This document shows, piece by piece, positions 1 through 12,936 of a stretch of DNA of 64,000 nucleotides. This stretch comes from Gaeumannomyces sp. JS-464. Its lineage: Eukaryota; Ascomycota; Sordariomycetes; Magnaporthales; Magnaporthaceae. The position numbers were made by a program, and so were the translations under genes. The notes under the pieces were generated by a model. It was not told the DNA's origin, searched no databases, and saw only the letters and a program-made list of their open reading frames with translations. The DNA is taken from positions 5,208,001 through 5,272,000 of the forward strand of contig NGZR01000002.1 of NCBI GenBank assembly GCA_002197995.1, given 5' to 3'. Position 1 is the first letter of the stretch; the number at the start of each line of letters is the position of its first letter.

Positions 1-3000
1 TGGGAATCTCATGAGTGTCAACAAGTTGTTCCACTCATATCTTGACCCGTCTCCTGGCCCGCATTCTGCCCCCGAGCGGCGGCCCGCCTGCTCGGGCGGC
101 GGTGCCATCTTGAAGCCGAACGCCATCTGGCAGGCTTCAAGACGCCTCTACTGGCCCTGCATGCCGACTCCTCTCAAATCCAAGACTGAGCTCGACATGT
201 GGAAGCTGGCGTGCTCAATATCGTGCCAGCACTGTGGCAAGCCGGGTAACCCAGTCGATGTGGTTTCCGGCGAGGCCTGTGCCAACGGCCCTGGCATGGA
301 TGGAGTCGCCATCGTATGGCCTTTTTCAGCTTGCCTTTGTGGACCATGTCTACTCAACAAGTCCGTCAAGGTTTGTGTCTCGGCCCGCTTCTTCTTTAGT
401 GCACATCACCGTTATCTGACCATGCCAACAGGAGATCGATCTTCTGCTATCGTCATCTACGCCTTCGATGTTGATGCCTGCAATCCCTTTTGTGCTCCTG
501 ACCGACAAACTTCATGTGCTCTCCTCAAGCTTGGCCGAGCGTGGCCAGCTGCCTAGGGACACCCAACTCACCAAGGTGTTTTGGAGACCTGGTGTCGAGA
601 GTGTGAAGCAGGAGTTCCTGGCCGTCAAGGGGATGGGCGTAGCCACCACGGAGGAATGGCTCAAGGGGCTAGAAGTCCGTGGGACCGAACACCAGCAAGA
701 CTCGTCCAGATGGGAAAAGTACGCTAGTTCGGGGGGCATCGCTAGGATGCGGAGTCTGCTTTATCCTTCATACGACCCAAAGCCACTCCCGGCGACACTC
801 CCGGCTTCGGCCAAGGCAACTCCGCCCTTTCTCTCCCGTGACAGCTCTGACGGGGCGGTACCGCCTGTCTCGGCTTCCAATCGTAGGTGCCACTTTCTAC
901 TGCATATTTTGGCACCTCAAAATTCCTGTAACTGACTTACATGCACCAGGTGGCACAGCCATAACAGGAATACCCTCATTGCCGCCGCGTGCACCCGTGT
1001 CAGCTCGGCATGAGCGAACTCGAGAGGAGGTCGCGGAGCTGAAGGCTATGCGCAAGGCCGAAATCGAACGAAAGGCAATGCTGCTCGATCCTCCCATGCG
1101 GCCGAGCCTTCTCGTTCACATGCCTTCGTTCCAGGCAGCCACGCAGATTATTACACCGTTGGATGACAATGCCTGGGAGCTCTTGAAGCCACGACTACTG
1201 GCCCAGAGGCAGGATGCTGAGAAGCGTGAGGAAGAGGCCGCTCTGCAAGCCAGCCTCCAAGAGCAGATGGCGGAACAGAACACGGCCTCAGACGCCAGCA
1301 AGGACAGGGAGCCGACAGATCACGACTGGGACGAGATCCAAGGACCCCTCCGTGGTCGAATTTCCCGCCATGCCGACGAAGTAATTCGCAAGAACTGGGA
1401 GGACGGCGACAAGGTCACCAAGGACACGTGTGCAGACTTCGCTGCCGACGTGCTCCTTTATGTTCGGAAGCACTTCTATGCGGACGTGGCAAAGGACGCA
1501 GAAGCCGCGCGAGCGAGCGGCAAAGAGCCCATCGTGGACCCTCCCAAGGGACCCTTTACCCAAAAACTGACGCTGGAGAACATGAAGTGGATCTTTGACG
1601 TCAAGATCAAGCCTCATACCGAGTCGCTGCGGAAGGAGCTGTTTCTCTGTAACGCATGCCAAGGAAACTTCAAGTACTACGGATTCGAAGGTGTCGTGCA
1701 GCATTATGCCGCAAAGCACACGAGCGCGCTGAGTGCCGGAAACGTCGTCGTTCATTGGCGCGCAGAGTGGCCCGAGGTTTCACCGTTCAGCCCCGATCCC
1801 CGGGCCGTCAAGCAAGCATACCACCAGGCGCGACAGGCTGCTTATCGCCAGGAAAACAGCAGCTCGCAGTACCCGTACGGCTCGTACCCCGGTGGACCGC
1901 CGCAGCCATATCTCTCGCAGCCACCGGCACCGTATCAGGCCCCTCCTGTGCCTGCTCCGTACGGAGCCCCCAGCCTTACCCCGAGCAATATAGTACCGCT
2001 CCGCCGACGGCATACCCATCTCCAGGTGGTTACCCACAACCCCAGCCGGGCTACGGTCAGGCTCCCTACCATGCTCCCCCAGCTCCTTACCAGCCGTATC
2101 CGGCGGCTCCTGCTCCAGCCGGCTCGTACCCGCCTCCGAGCTACGGGGCTCCCGTTCCGGGCCCTCCCACCCCCGCGTCTCAACCGGGCCCGCCACCGCC
2201 TCCGTCTGGCGGATACAGTTACAACTATAACACTCACCAGGGCAACGGCAGCTATGGCTACCCTGGCGGTCTGGCCCCTCCATTTCCCGACCGTTATCGT
2301 GCACAGTTTGAGGAGATGGCAAAGCTTTCGAGGGAGCTGTGGGGCTCCACGGCGAACTTGAAGGATCTTCCTGGGAGCGCGCGACTGCAGGTCATAATCC
2401 ACCACATGGCCAAGCGATTCTACGGCAAATTCTCTGAGCCGCCCCCACTCACCATGTTCATTGACGGGTTGTCGAACAACAAAGACATGAGGCCCGTGCG
2501 CAACGTCAACGGCCTGATGTGCAAGGCATGCCACTCTGGGCTGGCCAACCCCCCGCGACGGAACAGGATCGCAAGTCCTTTTCTATGCCCCAGCTCGCAA
2601 ATCACTTCCAGAGCAGACATGTTGAGCCGGCGGTACACATGGGACAGTACGCGCCAGTTCCCGACTGGGCCTCAGACATGATTCTTGTTCCCGACCTTTC
2701 TGGCCTCCCGAGCTTCCGGAAGCCCGCTGCTGTGGGAAACGATAGCCAGAAGTATCAACTTCTCAGCGAAGCACTCCCTCATTTCTTCCAGTCCGGGCCG
2801 CACCATGCCGCGCCCTACCAAACCTCGGCTGATGCACAGTGGTCATCAAAACCAGAGTATCCTCCTCACCAACAGCTACCAGCGTCGGTCGACAACCACG
2901 AGGAATTCTATGGATCAGGCGGCCGAGTACTGGGGCGCCAGAGAATATGCCGCCGCATACGACTAATGGTCATGGAAATGGACTCCCCAAAGCACCGAGT

Positions 3001-4266
3001 GGAGGACACTATTCGCAACATGGTCAACAAGAACAGAACGGCAAGAATAAAAAGAAGAAGCAAGGAGCGAAGGGACAAAACGGTAGTAGCATGTCTCGCA
3101 AGGGTGTTGATGACAGGGGGCCCCGCCCACGGCCCAACGAGATCAAAGAGCGCGAGGTCAAAGACGATGAAGAGCAGGAGCGGCGACAAGAGGAGGAGAT
3201 TCGTGCCATGTGGGCTGCCGATCGTGCACAGGCGGCTCGCATGCCGTCGGTTCCTCCTGTGGCGCAAATCAGCAACGGCTTGGCTGGCGTCACCCGAGTT
3301 ACGGGTAGACACAGCGAGCAGATGACGGAGGCTCCCCAGACGAGAGTAGGCCCTCCGCCACGACAGATCAAAGAAGAGAGCCTCCCGCCCATGTCTCGAA
3401 TTCAGGCGCCCCTGAAAACAGCCTATCAGCCCCCCATCTACCGCCCACCAGACCACCAACCTCCAAACGCGTCTGACCGTGAAGGCTCCGACCCGCTGGC
3501 GGCCTTGGAGATGTATCTCGACCAAGAACGCAATAGGACGTCGGCAGACTCGCGCCAACAGCCCGCTCCCCGGACAGTGTATGGTGATGATCGCCACAGA
3601 GCCGCGTCTCGAGATCCCCATGCGAGCCAAATCCCGCCCCAAGAAAATTATCGCCATCGGTATAGCACTGCCGGGGCTGAGGGGGGCCGCCGTCGATCCC
3701 TCTCACCCGTATACGTCAGATATGTCGAACAAGGCCCTCCAGCAGACAAGTATCGCGAGCGGAGTCCGCCACCGCCACTCCACGGCGAGCCACTGTACCG
3801 CGCGCGACAGGCACCTCCGGTGGAAGAGGTCATTTACGAGCGGGCACCTGCTCGCGAATACTATGAGATTCTTAACGAGGAACGAAGACCTCGGCAGGTC
3901 GAGTACGAAGCGTACGAGCTTGTCAGGGCCCGGGACGCTCAGGGCGAATACTACATCAGACGTCCGGTTAGGCGGCAACAAGAGGTCGAGGGGTATTATA
4001 ATTCCTCTCACCAGGCTGGCCCCTACCCCACTGGCGGGTCTGGCCGGCGTGAAGTGGCCTATGTCTCATATGAACAGGATGTCCGCTACCCGTCTCGACA
4101 GCCGCGGCCGTCGTATGATGGTAGGGAGCCAGTGACTACCAGAGCCGCCGAGCCAGGCCCCATGCCGCGGGCGGATCCAGCATACTATGAAGAGTATGAT
4201 CCACACTACCCAGCAGCGGCACCGCCACCTCTGGGGCCGATTGCGCGGCCCGAAAGGTATCGCTGA
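1..4266 (+). CDS. Large fungal protein with F-box-like Cys region, two C2H2-like fingers and Pro/Tyr/Gln-rich linker (5' partial)
   Basis: The 5' end lies left of the window. Exons can be joined as <1-370, 432-882 and 950-4266; introns 371-431 (gtttgt...aacag) and 883-949 (gtaggt...accag) restore one frame. The first exon has a Cys-rich stretch (CQHCGK, then CLCGPCL) like the tail of fungal F-box proteins. A C2H2-like finger follows near 1650 (CNAC...HYAAKH), then a Pro/Tyr/Gln/Gly-rich segment (about 1850-2260), and a second C2H2-like finger near 2517-2615 (CKAC...HFQSRH). The tail is charged and Arg/Tyr/Pro-rich. After 950 the frame slips at least three times without intron signals: at the C runs 1967-1971 and 2549-2554, and somewhere in 2885-2960. 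Each is explained by one missing base. I do not recognise a precise family; a nuclear or RNA-associated role is only an inference from the fingers and low-complexity linker. Confidence 0.7.
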
Positions 4267-5828
4267 AGAGCGAGGTATCGGATAATTTCTGCTGGAGCAA
4301 CATTTTTGCGTTGTGGGGGCGCTCGCGAATCCTGCTAGGATAGACGAATAGCCGGTGATTTTCTTCTAGACCCGTCCTCAAAACAGATGTGAATAACATT
4401 CTGGAGACGGTTAAGAGCATAGGAGTACTTGTCGCTTGGTAATGAAGCATGGGAAGAATAGCACGAGCAACTTTGCAGTTAGGTCGTATGGTCGATGACG
4501 ATGGCTGTTTAATTTAATGTTTGACCACCTGTGGACACTAGTCTTTGTAGCTCACGATTATCCCTTTCTGATGGCTAAGCTCCGGATGCGAATTGTCGTT
4601 GGCGTTGATGGCATGTAACATCTCCGGTCCTAACCATCACTACTTACAGCCCACGTACCACTTATACCTAACATTGTCGACAGTGTCCGCAGGCGGTAGC
4701 CCAGTAACTCTTCATTTCCTTCAGCAATTCAACCCCGTCCTAATGTCCTACGAAAACGCACTTGATCCTAAATGTGCTCGTGCTCGCTGTTTTGTTGCAA
4801 CCCGCCGTATTTCTTGGCTTTTTTTTTTTTTTTTTTTTTTTTTGGACATGCATCTGGCAACCACAACAACGGCTTGGTGGCGGAGAGGAAGGAGTGTTTG
4901 GTGTACGTGCTCTCCGCCTCACTGGGTATGTTCTTAGTTTATTTCGATCATCACGTCTGGTGTTTTCTGCTTCCATCTTTATATATATATATATCTCCTA
5001 GACGCCAAATCTAACAGTTTTACCATACCAGCAGTGGCACCAGCAGCAACACCAGAACCAAGGGCTAGCCCGGGTCTTCTGAAATATGGGCAAGTATGCA
5101 GAGGCCAATGCGGATGTGTTACAGATGGCTTTTCGGGCATTTGTCTGGGTGCGCAAAGTATCTCAAGAATAATTAAACGAGCATGTTCAGGCCGGGGGTA
5201 GCCGTGCTAGCATGTTACAGACCATCGCCATTGGGGACCGCCCGCCAGCCGCCTCCCCCAGGTCCTGGCGCCCCTCAGTGAGGCGCCTCCCCGGCTTCAG
5301 CGCGCGGCCGTCGGCCCATCCACCTTACGACGTGTGCTCCGCGCGCGGCCCGTCCGCCGCTCACTCGATCTATCGCAGTGACTGGCGAGCCGCGTAAGAG
5401 AAAGGCAAAATATACCTCTAACATGTATGTGCTTTAATGCTGGCTGGCGGCTTTTAGCTGGCTTCCGCCACGAATGCAAATCAACATTCAGCCGCGCGAA
5501 AAGGCGAAGAAGGAGAGACAAGTCAGATTACAGGCTCCGAAACAGGAGAAGAGTTGCCCCTAATAAACACACAGCGCGCCTCCGCCCAAAAAGAAAAAAT
5601 AGCGGAAAAGCACAACAGATCCCTGAGTGGTGCCGTCAAGCGACGTCCGTTCCCCTTTAAGGCGCCCCGGCCCAGAGCCGGGCAAGTGCGAATAGCGAGC
5701 AGATTGGATGGCAACCTCTCCCGTCGCTTCCGCGCCGGCCTCGTTCTCTTCCCGCCACATGGCTTTTTGTTGCCTCATTCCCTGTCTATAGCCTCTCTTT
5801 GTATCCCTCCCCCACCTTGCACCACTGC
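4267..5828. other. Intergenic/3' UTR region between convergent genes
   Basis: No supportable gene. It lies between the convergent 3' ends of the finger protein and the dynamin gene. It holds a 25-base T run at 4819-4843, an AT dinucleotide run at 4980-4994 and a GC-rich patch around 5210-5400. Open frames here are not protein-like. Confidence 0.6.
4819..4843 (+). repeat. Homopolymer T run (25 bases)
   Basis: Uninterrupted T25, followed by ggacatgcat. No target-site duplication or retro-element body is evident beside it. Confidence 0.9.
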
Positions 5829-8604
5829 TTATAGCACCTCGCCAATAATCTTGGAAGCTTCGCGGTATGTCTGGAGCAGCTTCTCGCACTTTTCGCGCTC
5901 CTCCTTGACCCCGTCGTCCTCGTACAACAGCTCTTCGAACATGGATTCTTTGTAGAGCTCGCTGACCAGCCGGTTCTGAACCACATCCTTGCAGTGGTTG
6001 ACCAGCAGGTGCATGATGGCCTTGGGCACCTGGTCCGCGATGGACTCGCGCACAATATTGAAGTATGATGAGATGAGAGCCCGGATGAGCTCCGTCTCCA
6101 TCGCCTCTCGCTCTGTTAGCGCCGGCTCTCCGCTGTTGCCCTGTTGCGTGGGCATCAAACATGTTAGTCGTCGTTCTCGTCTATCCCCTTGAGCCACCGC
6201 ACGCCTTGTTCGCCTCCGAATCCGTAGGGTAAACGCAGCACTTACAAATGGTTGGGCGAAGGAGTCGCCACCGCCCGGCTTCAGGGCAAACTCTTCGCTA
6301 TCGCGGAACGTCTGTATGGGCGACCGCAGGCCCATATCGTCATTCCTCCTGACCCCTGGGCCGAAGGATGAGCTAGAAGGCGAGGGAGCGTGTCGGCTTC
6401 CCTGGCTACCCCCAGCAGGGAGACCGCCGGGCCCATCTTTGCCGAAAAAGTAGCCAAGGAAGGAGTCCTTGGCTCCGCCTGCACCCTGCGTGTTAAACCG
6501 CGCTGGAGATGCCGAGCGCGCCGTGCCGTTGAGGCTCGACGGTAGCAGTGCGGTGCCATTTTCTCGAACCGCAGGCGATAAGCTACGGGCCCCGGACTTG
6601 GCAGCTTGCTTCCGGAGCATAGCGGCCGTCGTCTTCTCACCCGCAGCGGCAGCAATGACCGAGGCGTTGTCGTCATCGTCCGCGGGTCCGTCGACGCCGT
6701 TGCCAAGCTCCTTGAGCCGGCGCTTCTCCCGCCTCTCCCGCTCCTCCTGTATTAACTTCATACGCTCCCGTTCCTGTCTCTCGCTCACCACGTTGCTCAT
6801 GGCAGCGGTGGCGCCGAGGAAGTTAGGGTGGTTCGTGTTGATGTAGGCGCGCTGGATCGAGATGAGCGACTCGACATAGGTTGAGGCCGGGCCGAGGCGT
6901 TCCCTTAACAGATCCGACACTACCTCGATAAGCTTGGTCTGTAGCCTGGGGAAGCGCGTGAGCTCTGTCGAGCCGCAAGTGTGGCAGATTTTGATCAGCT
7001 CCTCGTACACCAGCTCAACGCAGCGTTGACTGGGGATCTCGAGAAGTTTGATCTGGGGCTTGACGAGCAGGTCAAAGGCCAGCTCGGGAACAAAAAGACT
7101 GGGCCTGGGCCCAGTCGAGTTTCTTATGGCAGTCCGGATGTCCAAGGCGGTGAGGTTCGAGGTGGGGTCTATGGACTCGAGGGAGCTTCCAAAGACGGAA
7201 TTGAAGATGTAGTATATCCTGGCGCCGCCGCAGAGCTCCTTGGTAGAGATCTCGGTTGAGGTGCCGTCGATGGACGAGATGAAGGACGTGGCGAAGCGAG
7301 TCATCTGCTGCAGAATCAGCGATCCGCGGTGCTCCTTGCCATGGAAGTGCATGTCCCCGTAGCTCGCCAGCTCCTGTTGCGTCTGGCCCATGAGGGTGTT
7401 CAGCCTCGCCTTGATGTCAGGAAGGCGGTCTCGGATATGGGACATCAGGGTCGAGTTGAGGATTTTGGCCAGGTACTGGGTGCCGCATCGCGTCGAAATA
7501 TTCCTGTAGGCGGGGTGGTGTCTGAAAAATTCGGCCTCGGCCTGGAGCGCATCCTGCATGGGCTTGTTTCCCTGAATGTCCTGCTGGGACCGGTTGACGA
7601 CGCCGATCCAGCCCAACTTCAGGGGGTAAACGCGCCCGGAGAGGATATCCAAGGCGTTGGTACCATGGTCCATGAGATCCACCTTGGTGAGGACGCCGAT
7701 AGTTCTCCGACCCAACCCGTCGACATGACGGGCAAGCTTCAGGGCCTCGGAGTTCACAATATCAACGTTGGCGGGGGAGACAGCCAGGATGATGCTGTTG
7801 GGCTTGGCGATGTACTCTGAAATAAGGCTCCTGGTTTGCTTTTCGATGTCTGTGGGCTGATCACCAATGGGAACCTGCACACAGAAAAGGGCACGCACGT
7901 CAGTCTCGCTGTATCTGCATTTGACTCCCCCCTGAGCCATCTCCTCCTTCACGACGGAGCCGCAAGCCAACGGGGCAAGGCCCTCACCTTTGTCAGTCCC
8001 GGAAGATCGACCAGGGTGAGGTTCAGCACATGGGGGGAGTAGATTTTTAGGTTGATGGGCTGGCGGTTGATGCCCTTGTTGGTACCAGCTATCCTCGACG
8101 TCTCGTTCTCAATCTCGCGCTTGACGTCGCCAAAGTCGTTGAAGCGGCGGTTGGGGATGTGGTGAAATTCAGCCCATTCGGAGCGGCGGGCGGCGTCGGG
8201 GTGCCTGTAGCCTGTGTCGGCGGCCTCAGGGCCATCGTCCTCGACGTTGATGAGCTGCAGGATCAGTGGTCGTCTGGTGACGATGCCGCTGCCGCGGGGT
8301 AAAAAGTCACGGCCGACGATGTTCTCGAGTACCGACGACTTTCCGGCCGACTGCGAACCGACAACGACCTGCAGGACAAGAAGACGGGCGTACGGTTAGA
8401 CGCGGCAAGCTTTTCTTTCCCCTTGCAGAAACTGGCGCCGCGCGGGGTTCTGTTCTATCGCCATGGCACAGCCAGGGGAGGGCGAGCGGAGCTGAGACGA
8501 CATACAATCTGGGGGAGATCGAGCGAGTCGTTTCCGATGGTGTTGAACACCAAATCCTGGAGCTTGTTGACGGTCGACAACAAGTCGTCTCCCAGAGCGG
8601 CCAT
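5829..8604 (-). CDS. DNM1: Dynamin-related GTPase, Dnm1/Drp1 type (mitochondrial and peroxisomal fission)
   Basis: Exons on the minus strand: 8604-8506, 8368-7988, 7874-6246 and 6140-5829, giving 806 residues with no frame break. The start is the ATG at 8604 ([17 protein letters not shown]). The dynamin GTPase motifs are present: P-loop [25 protein letters not shown] and TKVD, followed by the middle/stalk region. A low-complexity Asp/Ala/Ser/Gly-rich B insert comes next, with the segment [12 protein letters not shown], and then the C-terminal GTPase effector domain. There is no PH or Pro-rich domain. The N-terminus, the long insert and the phrase [15 protein letters not shown] point to Dnm1 rather than Vps1, which is nearer 700 residues. 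Family knowledge: Dnm1 self-assembles around the outer mitochondrial membrane and peroxisomes to divide them. It is divergent from COX19 across about 1 kb. Confidence 0.93.
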
Positions 8605-9642
8605 GGTGGGCTACCGAGCTCGTTGCGAGGGCTAGAGGGTTACTGCCAGGCTCGGGACTCAGACTGGTGCGTGCGAGGGCAAAAGGGAGGAGTGCCTTTG
8701 CCAGCGCAGTCGAGCGAGAAAACGAAAGGTTGTGCGTTGGGACTCGGCTTGTCGACGCCGGAGTCAAGGTCCGCACGAGCTCGGGCGGCGGCGGCGGCTT
8801 ATCGTCGAGGTCAAAAAATTGCAGGGAGGAGAAAAAAAAAATAGAACAAAAAAAAAAAGCTACAGGGGCACCAGCAAATTTGAGCAAGGCAAGAAAATCG
8901 CCCAGACCGTCAGTTCATGCTTGGGCTACAGCAGCGCAGCAGCCAAAATACGACGAGGAGAAAATTCCAGCCGTCGTAATCTCGGCGTCCAAGGGCTACG
9001 CATAAAAGGAGAGAAGCAGTTTTGTCTCTAGACTCGCCGAATGTGGATTGTCATCGCGTCGTCCCTTTGGGGTACAAAATGAAGAATTATGCGCGCGATT
9101 GAGCTGTTGCTGCCTTAGGCGTCAAAAATCGAGATGCGGGAGGAGCTTCCACTGAACACCTGGACTAGAGACCTGGACTAGAGCGCACGTACCCGACCGT
9201 AGCGCATGCCCGCCTGCTGACGTGACCTCACCCTTGCAGCCCGACTCCGCCGAAAAAACGGCCTACTGTTGGAAGTGCACATTCAGTGAATGAGTACCTA
9301 CCTAATTCTCAGACCACTCAGCCTCGAGTCGCCTCTCTGAGCGGCGTGCTTCTGCCTTCGATTGGTGGCAGACGTGGGCCTGCGGGAAAAAGTACCTAGT
9401 GAGAGAAAATATTGCAATCGCTGGTCAAATCCCAGGCTACGCGGGTGCTTTTTCATGATTGCGCTTGTGGTTTAGTACCATCAAATACCTATTGACCAAC
9501 CGCCTTGCTCACCAGAGACAGGCTCAACCAGCCACTCCCGATTCAGGGGCTCCGGACGTGTTCACTCATCAGTCAGGCAATAAACAACCCGTCTAGTACC
9601 AATCGACTGTCTAGAATACCTCCCTCTCGACCTTCTACAGCT
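8605..9642. promoter_or_regulatory. Shared upstream region of DNM1 and COX19
   Basis: About 1 kb between two divergent starts, so both promoters must lie here. It contains A runs at 8830-8860 and a tacctacctaa-type motif near 9295-9305. No defined site could be assigned. Confidence 0.4.
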
Positions 9643-10193
9643 ATGAGCGCATTTGGCGGCCCCGGCGGTGGCCAGTTCACCCAAAAGCCAACACCGTGAG
9701 TGCCTAGCATCAGGGAGGGGGAAATTTGGCCGTGCCCATTAACATCAACTAGTCCGCAACGAGGCAGCTTTCCCTTGGACCACGATGGTCAGTCTTTGCC
9801 AAACCCTTTGCTCGCATCTCTCTAGATTTAGCCCTTCAGAAATGTGGTCAGTGTTGCTCACCCAGCCTGGTTGCTCTAGGCGAGTGCAAACATGTGATGG
9901 AAGCATATCTTAGCTGCATAAAAAGGGTCAAGGGAGTCAACGACGATCAATGCCGCGATATCGCCAAGTCGTACCTGGCATGTCGTATGGATCGGTAAGA
10001 TACAATGCATCCCTCCGCAGAGGGAACGAAAAAGGGAAAGAAAAGAAACTGACCGTGTCCTCTTGCCGTGGGGCGGTACAGGAATCTCATGGCCCGCGAC
10101 GATTTCAAGAACTTGGGCTTCAAAGAAGACGAATCAAAACCAGAGAAAAAGCCAGTGGAAGAAGGGGGCAAGAAAGGCGAGCTGAGATGGTAG
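9643..10193 (+). CDS. COX19: Cox19, twin CX9C copper/assembly factor for cytochrome c oxidase
   Basis: Four exons, 9643-9695, 9753-9787, 9880-9994 and 10082-10193, join to a 104-residue protein. Each boundary has a GT donor and AG acceptor, and the codons split across introns are restored. The N-terminus ([10 protein letters not shown]) is followed by [16 protein letters not shown] and a coiled-coil-helix core with two CX9C motifs: [11 protein letters not shown] and [11 protein letters not shown]. The C-terminal part reads [19 protein letters not shown], a Cox19 signature. The family is imported to the mitochondrial intermembrane space by the Mia40/Erv1 disulfide relay and helps cytochrome c oxidase assembly and copper handling. 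The tail is Lys/Glu-rich. No frame error is seen. Confidence 0.95.
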
Positions 10194-11341
10194 TAATGGG
10201 TAGGTTAGAAGACCCTCCTAAGAACTTGACGAGGAGAATACTTCTTGGTCATCCCACGGCCACCTACACCTACCTATCTATTCAAGCCATGCATACACAT
10301 TATGCAGGCAACAGTTGTATCCAATATTCTCGTGTTCTCAAGCCCCGACTCATGAAGCTGGCGGCGTCCCTCCATACCTCTACATAGGTCGGCACCTGTC
10401 TGTGTTGTAGGTATGAGCGGCAGTTTCGGTGGCAGCATTACGCTTATCGGTAATACGATACTTCATCCGCTATCCATGGAGTGGTATGGACGCCGTTCAA
10501 GTTTTATAGCTGGAATTTGCCTCGGACGTCTCGAACACACCAGAACCTCTTTGCCGGTGGAGATCTAGGTAGTGGAGAAAATACCTCAAATGGTTCTCCA
10601 TGAAGTCGTACTCGTGGTCCTTAAGAAGCGGCCTGTACAACCTAAAGGCTCGCAGGCTCCTGTTTCCAGACTGCACGCTGGCTGAGAAAGGAAGGCGCCG
10701 AGACGCAGACGCTTTGTAGTAGGTACAACCCGTCGCGGGCCCCACTCCACATGGACCGACCGCAGCCCTGGGAGCTGGAATTTGGTGCGTGTGTTTTTTT
10801 TTTCTTTTCCTTTAGCACACCACAATCAACCTCAGCCGACCTCAAAACGACGACCGACACGTCTTTCAAAAACCTCGCACAGCGAACACTAGGCGGCGGG
10901 CCTCCAAAATTACTTTAGGCATATACCCTCTCCCCGGCATCTCCAGGCCACCTTCTGGGAGCCTCTCCTTCCTCTGGTGAGTTCTTGTTGATGCCCGCCA
11001 CTTTAGGTGGAGGCGGAGTTTACTTAGGCGGGTGGCAAGGTACCTGAGGTACTTTGGGACTTGGCCGACGAATCCTGCCCCTCTATTTCCCGACCACGAA
11101 ACCCAGCCCAGTCCCACGGCAAAACCGCGCCGCAACCGCGCGCGCCCGTGTCGACCTCTTCCCTGCGCTGCTCAACCTACCCACCACCCGCCACAGCCTC
11201 CCTCGCCGATTTGCTAACTCTTCCCTGAGAAGGAAGCAACCTCGCGATCCGTGCCGCTCGTCGCACAGCAAACGCCAAAAGCACACCCGCTGCCTCGTTC
11301 TGCGGCATTAACAAAAACAAGAGTAAAAAAATAAAAAATAA
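10194..11341. other. Intergenic between COX19 and SUMO
   Basis: No gene recognised. It includes COX19 3' sequence, a T-rich run near 10793-10811, and GC-rich leader with tacctgaggtac near 11040. The last 150 bases before the SUMO ATG are C-rich leader ending in an A-rich stretch (11320-11341). Confidence 0.5.
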
Positions 11342-11849
11342 ATGTCGGACAACGAGAACGGAGCGAGCCCGCCCCCGGCGGCGAGCCGGCCGCGCCCCCG
11401 CCGCCGAGCACCTGAACATCAAGGTGACGGACAACAACAACGAGGTCTTCTTCAAGATCAAGAGGAGCACCAAGCTGGAGAAGCTCATGAACGCCTTCTG
11501 CGAGCGGCAAGGAAAGACGCTGAACTCGGTCCGCTTTCTGTTCGACGGCCAGCGCGTGCAACCGACGGACACGCCCGATTCAGTACGTAGCTCTCTCCTG
11601 CGAATTATTGTGTCCCGTCTGTTGTTTTCTCTCCACGGTCCTCTTCTTTGATCTCCATGACGCATTTTACGTCCGTTTAGTGGAGCCGTCTGCCTCTTCA
11701 CGTTTTCGAAGTGCCCGGGCGGGTGCCTGCACTGCCTGACTTGAGAAATGTGTGCTGACAGTTGGAATTTTTCTTCAACCCAGCTCGAAATGGCGGACGG
11801 CGATACCCTCGAGGTACACCAGGAGCAGGTCGGGGGGTCATTCTTCTAA
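11342..11849 (+). CDS. SMT3: SUMO (small ubiquitin-like modifier)
   Basis: Exon 1 (11342-11582) and exon 2 (11784-11849) flank an intron with donor gtacgt and acceptor cccag. The ubiquitin fold is clear: LNIKVTDNNNEVFFKIK, then RQGKTLNSVRFLFDGQRV and DTPDSLEMADGDTLEVHQEQ. It ends in the diglycine QVGG followed by SFF, the short tail that a Ulp-type protease would remove. Length is about 101 residues. The ATG at 11342 (MSDNENGASPPP) and the ubiquitin-fold frame differ by one base: a frame break lies in the GC-rich stretch 11365-11405, best explained by one extra C or two lost bases. SUMO is normally essential or nearly so, so a sequence error is likelier than a true mutation. Confidence 0.92.
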
Positions 11850-12936
11850 AGAGGTATATCTTCTTGGGCCCTGCCATCTCTCACAACCCTGGGACTCTCT
11901 TTCTGGCTTCAGTCGGTAGATGGGCGGACAGCACTCAGTGCGGAGCAAAGGAAGGCAGACGGGCACCACTATCCACGAACACGTCATGGTCCAGGACGGA
12001 GGGACCGACGGACATTAGGAGACTGTTCTGGATCGCTTCGGAGGAGCCGGTCCAAAAACAGGCGACGTTGGCTTTCTTTCTTTTATGATTTCAGCTTGGG
12101 AGCAAACCGCGGCGCATTTAAACGGAGGGTTTTGCTTGGTCAGGTCGTCAACACAAAGTCCATTTTGGTCACATTTCTCTTTGTCGTCTTCTCCTTTTCT
12201 TCTCCTTTTATTATTTGTCCCCTTTCTTCTCCGTGTCCTCACCGACCATTACTTTCCGCCTGCTTTCTTTATGGAAGCCTTCCTGTTACACGAGGGCTCG
12301 GAGCATGAGGAATAACACCAGCCCGCATGGCTGGTGGGCTATGATGACAACGGGCTCCATGATCGATCGCACAGCGACCTTTGACCTAGATCCACCAGCC
12401 TGAACCATTCGGTTCGCGGCTCCCAGTCGATCTTCCACCCCCATCTGCACGGGCGGGCGTGAGTCGTCGGTACAATTTGAACGATACCTGCCTGAACAGC
12501 AAAAACAGCTTCGCTTCCTGGATGGCGTGACAAGGCCCGTCGTGTGAAGCTGGCTGGTGGATGGATGCATGGACAAGGAAGGTCATGGAGATCTATGATT
12601 ACTCATTCTAGCATCACGCAATCTGGGTCCCAAATCACAGTCTCATATCGTTTCTTTCCAAAGGTGTTTTGTAAACAAACAAGTTGAAGTTTGCCCGAGG
12701 CAACGCAATGCAAAAACACCAAACTCTAGGGACCTAGATTATACCTGAAATGCAACCAGATGCAAACAAAGTGGACGCTGTTGTTGTTGTTGTCATCGTC
12801 GTTCGTAGGCGGAGAAGGCATGAAGGAGTAAAAAGGGGGGCGGGAAAGAGCCCAAAAGAAGGAAGGGGGTGAAGAGAAAGCGAGGCGTCGAAGGCTGAAT
12901 CTAGCGAGTCCGTCCCAGCCCGGATGGCCCTGTTGA
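11850..12936. other. Intergenic/3' UTRs between convergent SUMO and LIM genes
   Basis: No gene seen. It holds the two 3' UTRs, a CT-rich stretch at 12170-12245 and a (TTG)n run near 12780-12795. Confidence 0.5.

Noticed and set aside
4819..4843. T25 run as the poly(A) tail of a retroposed element on the minus strand
   Set aside because: No target-site duplication, Pol III boxes or gene-like body next to the run.
11342..11849. Programmed ribosomal frameshifting in SUMO, CYT1 or NUP84
   Set aside because: The breaks occur in many unrelated genes at simple homopolymers without slippery heptamers plus structure; a sequence error is simpler.
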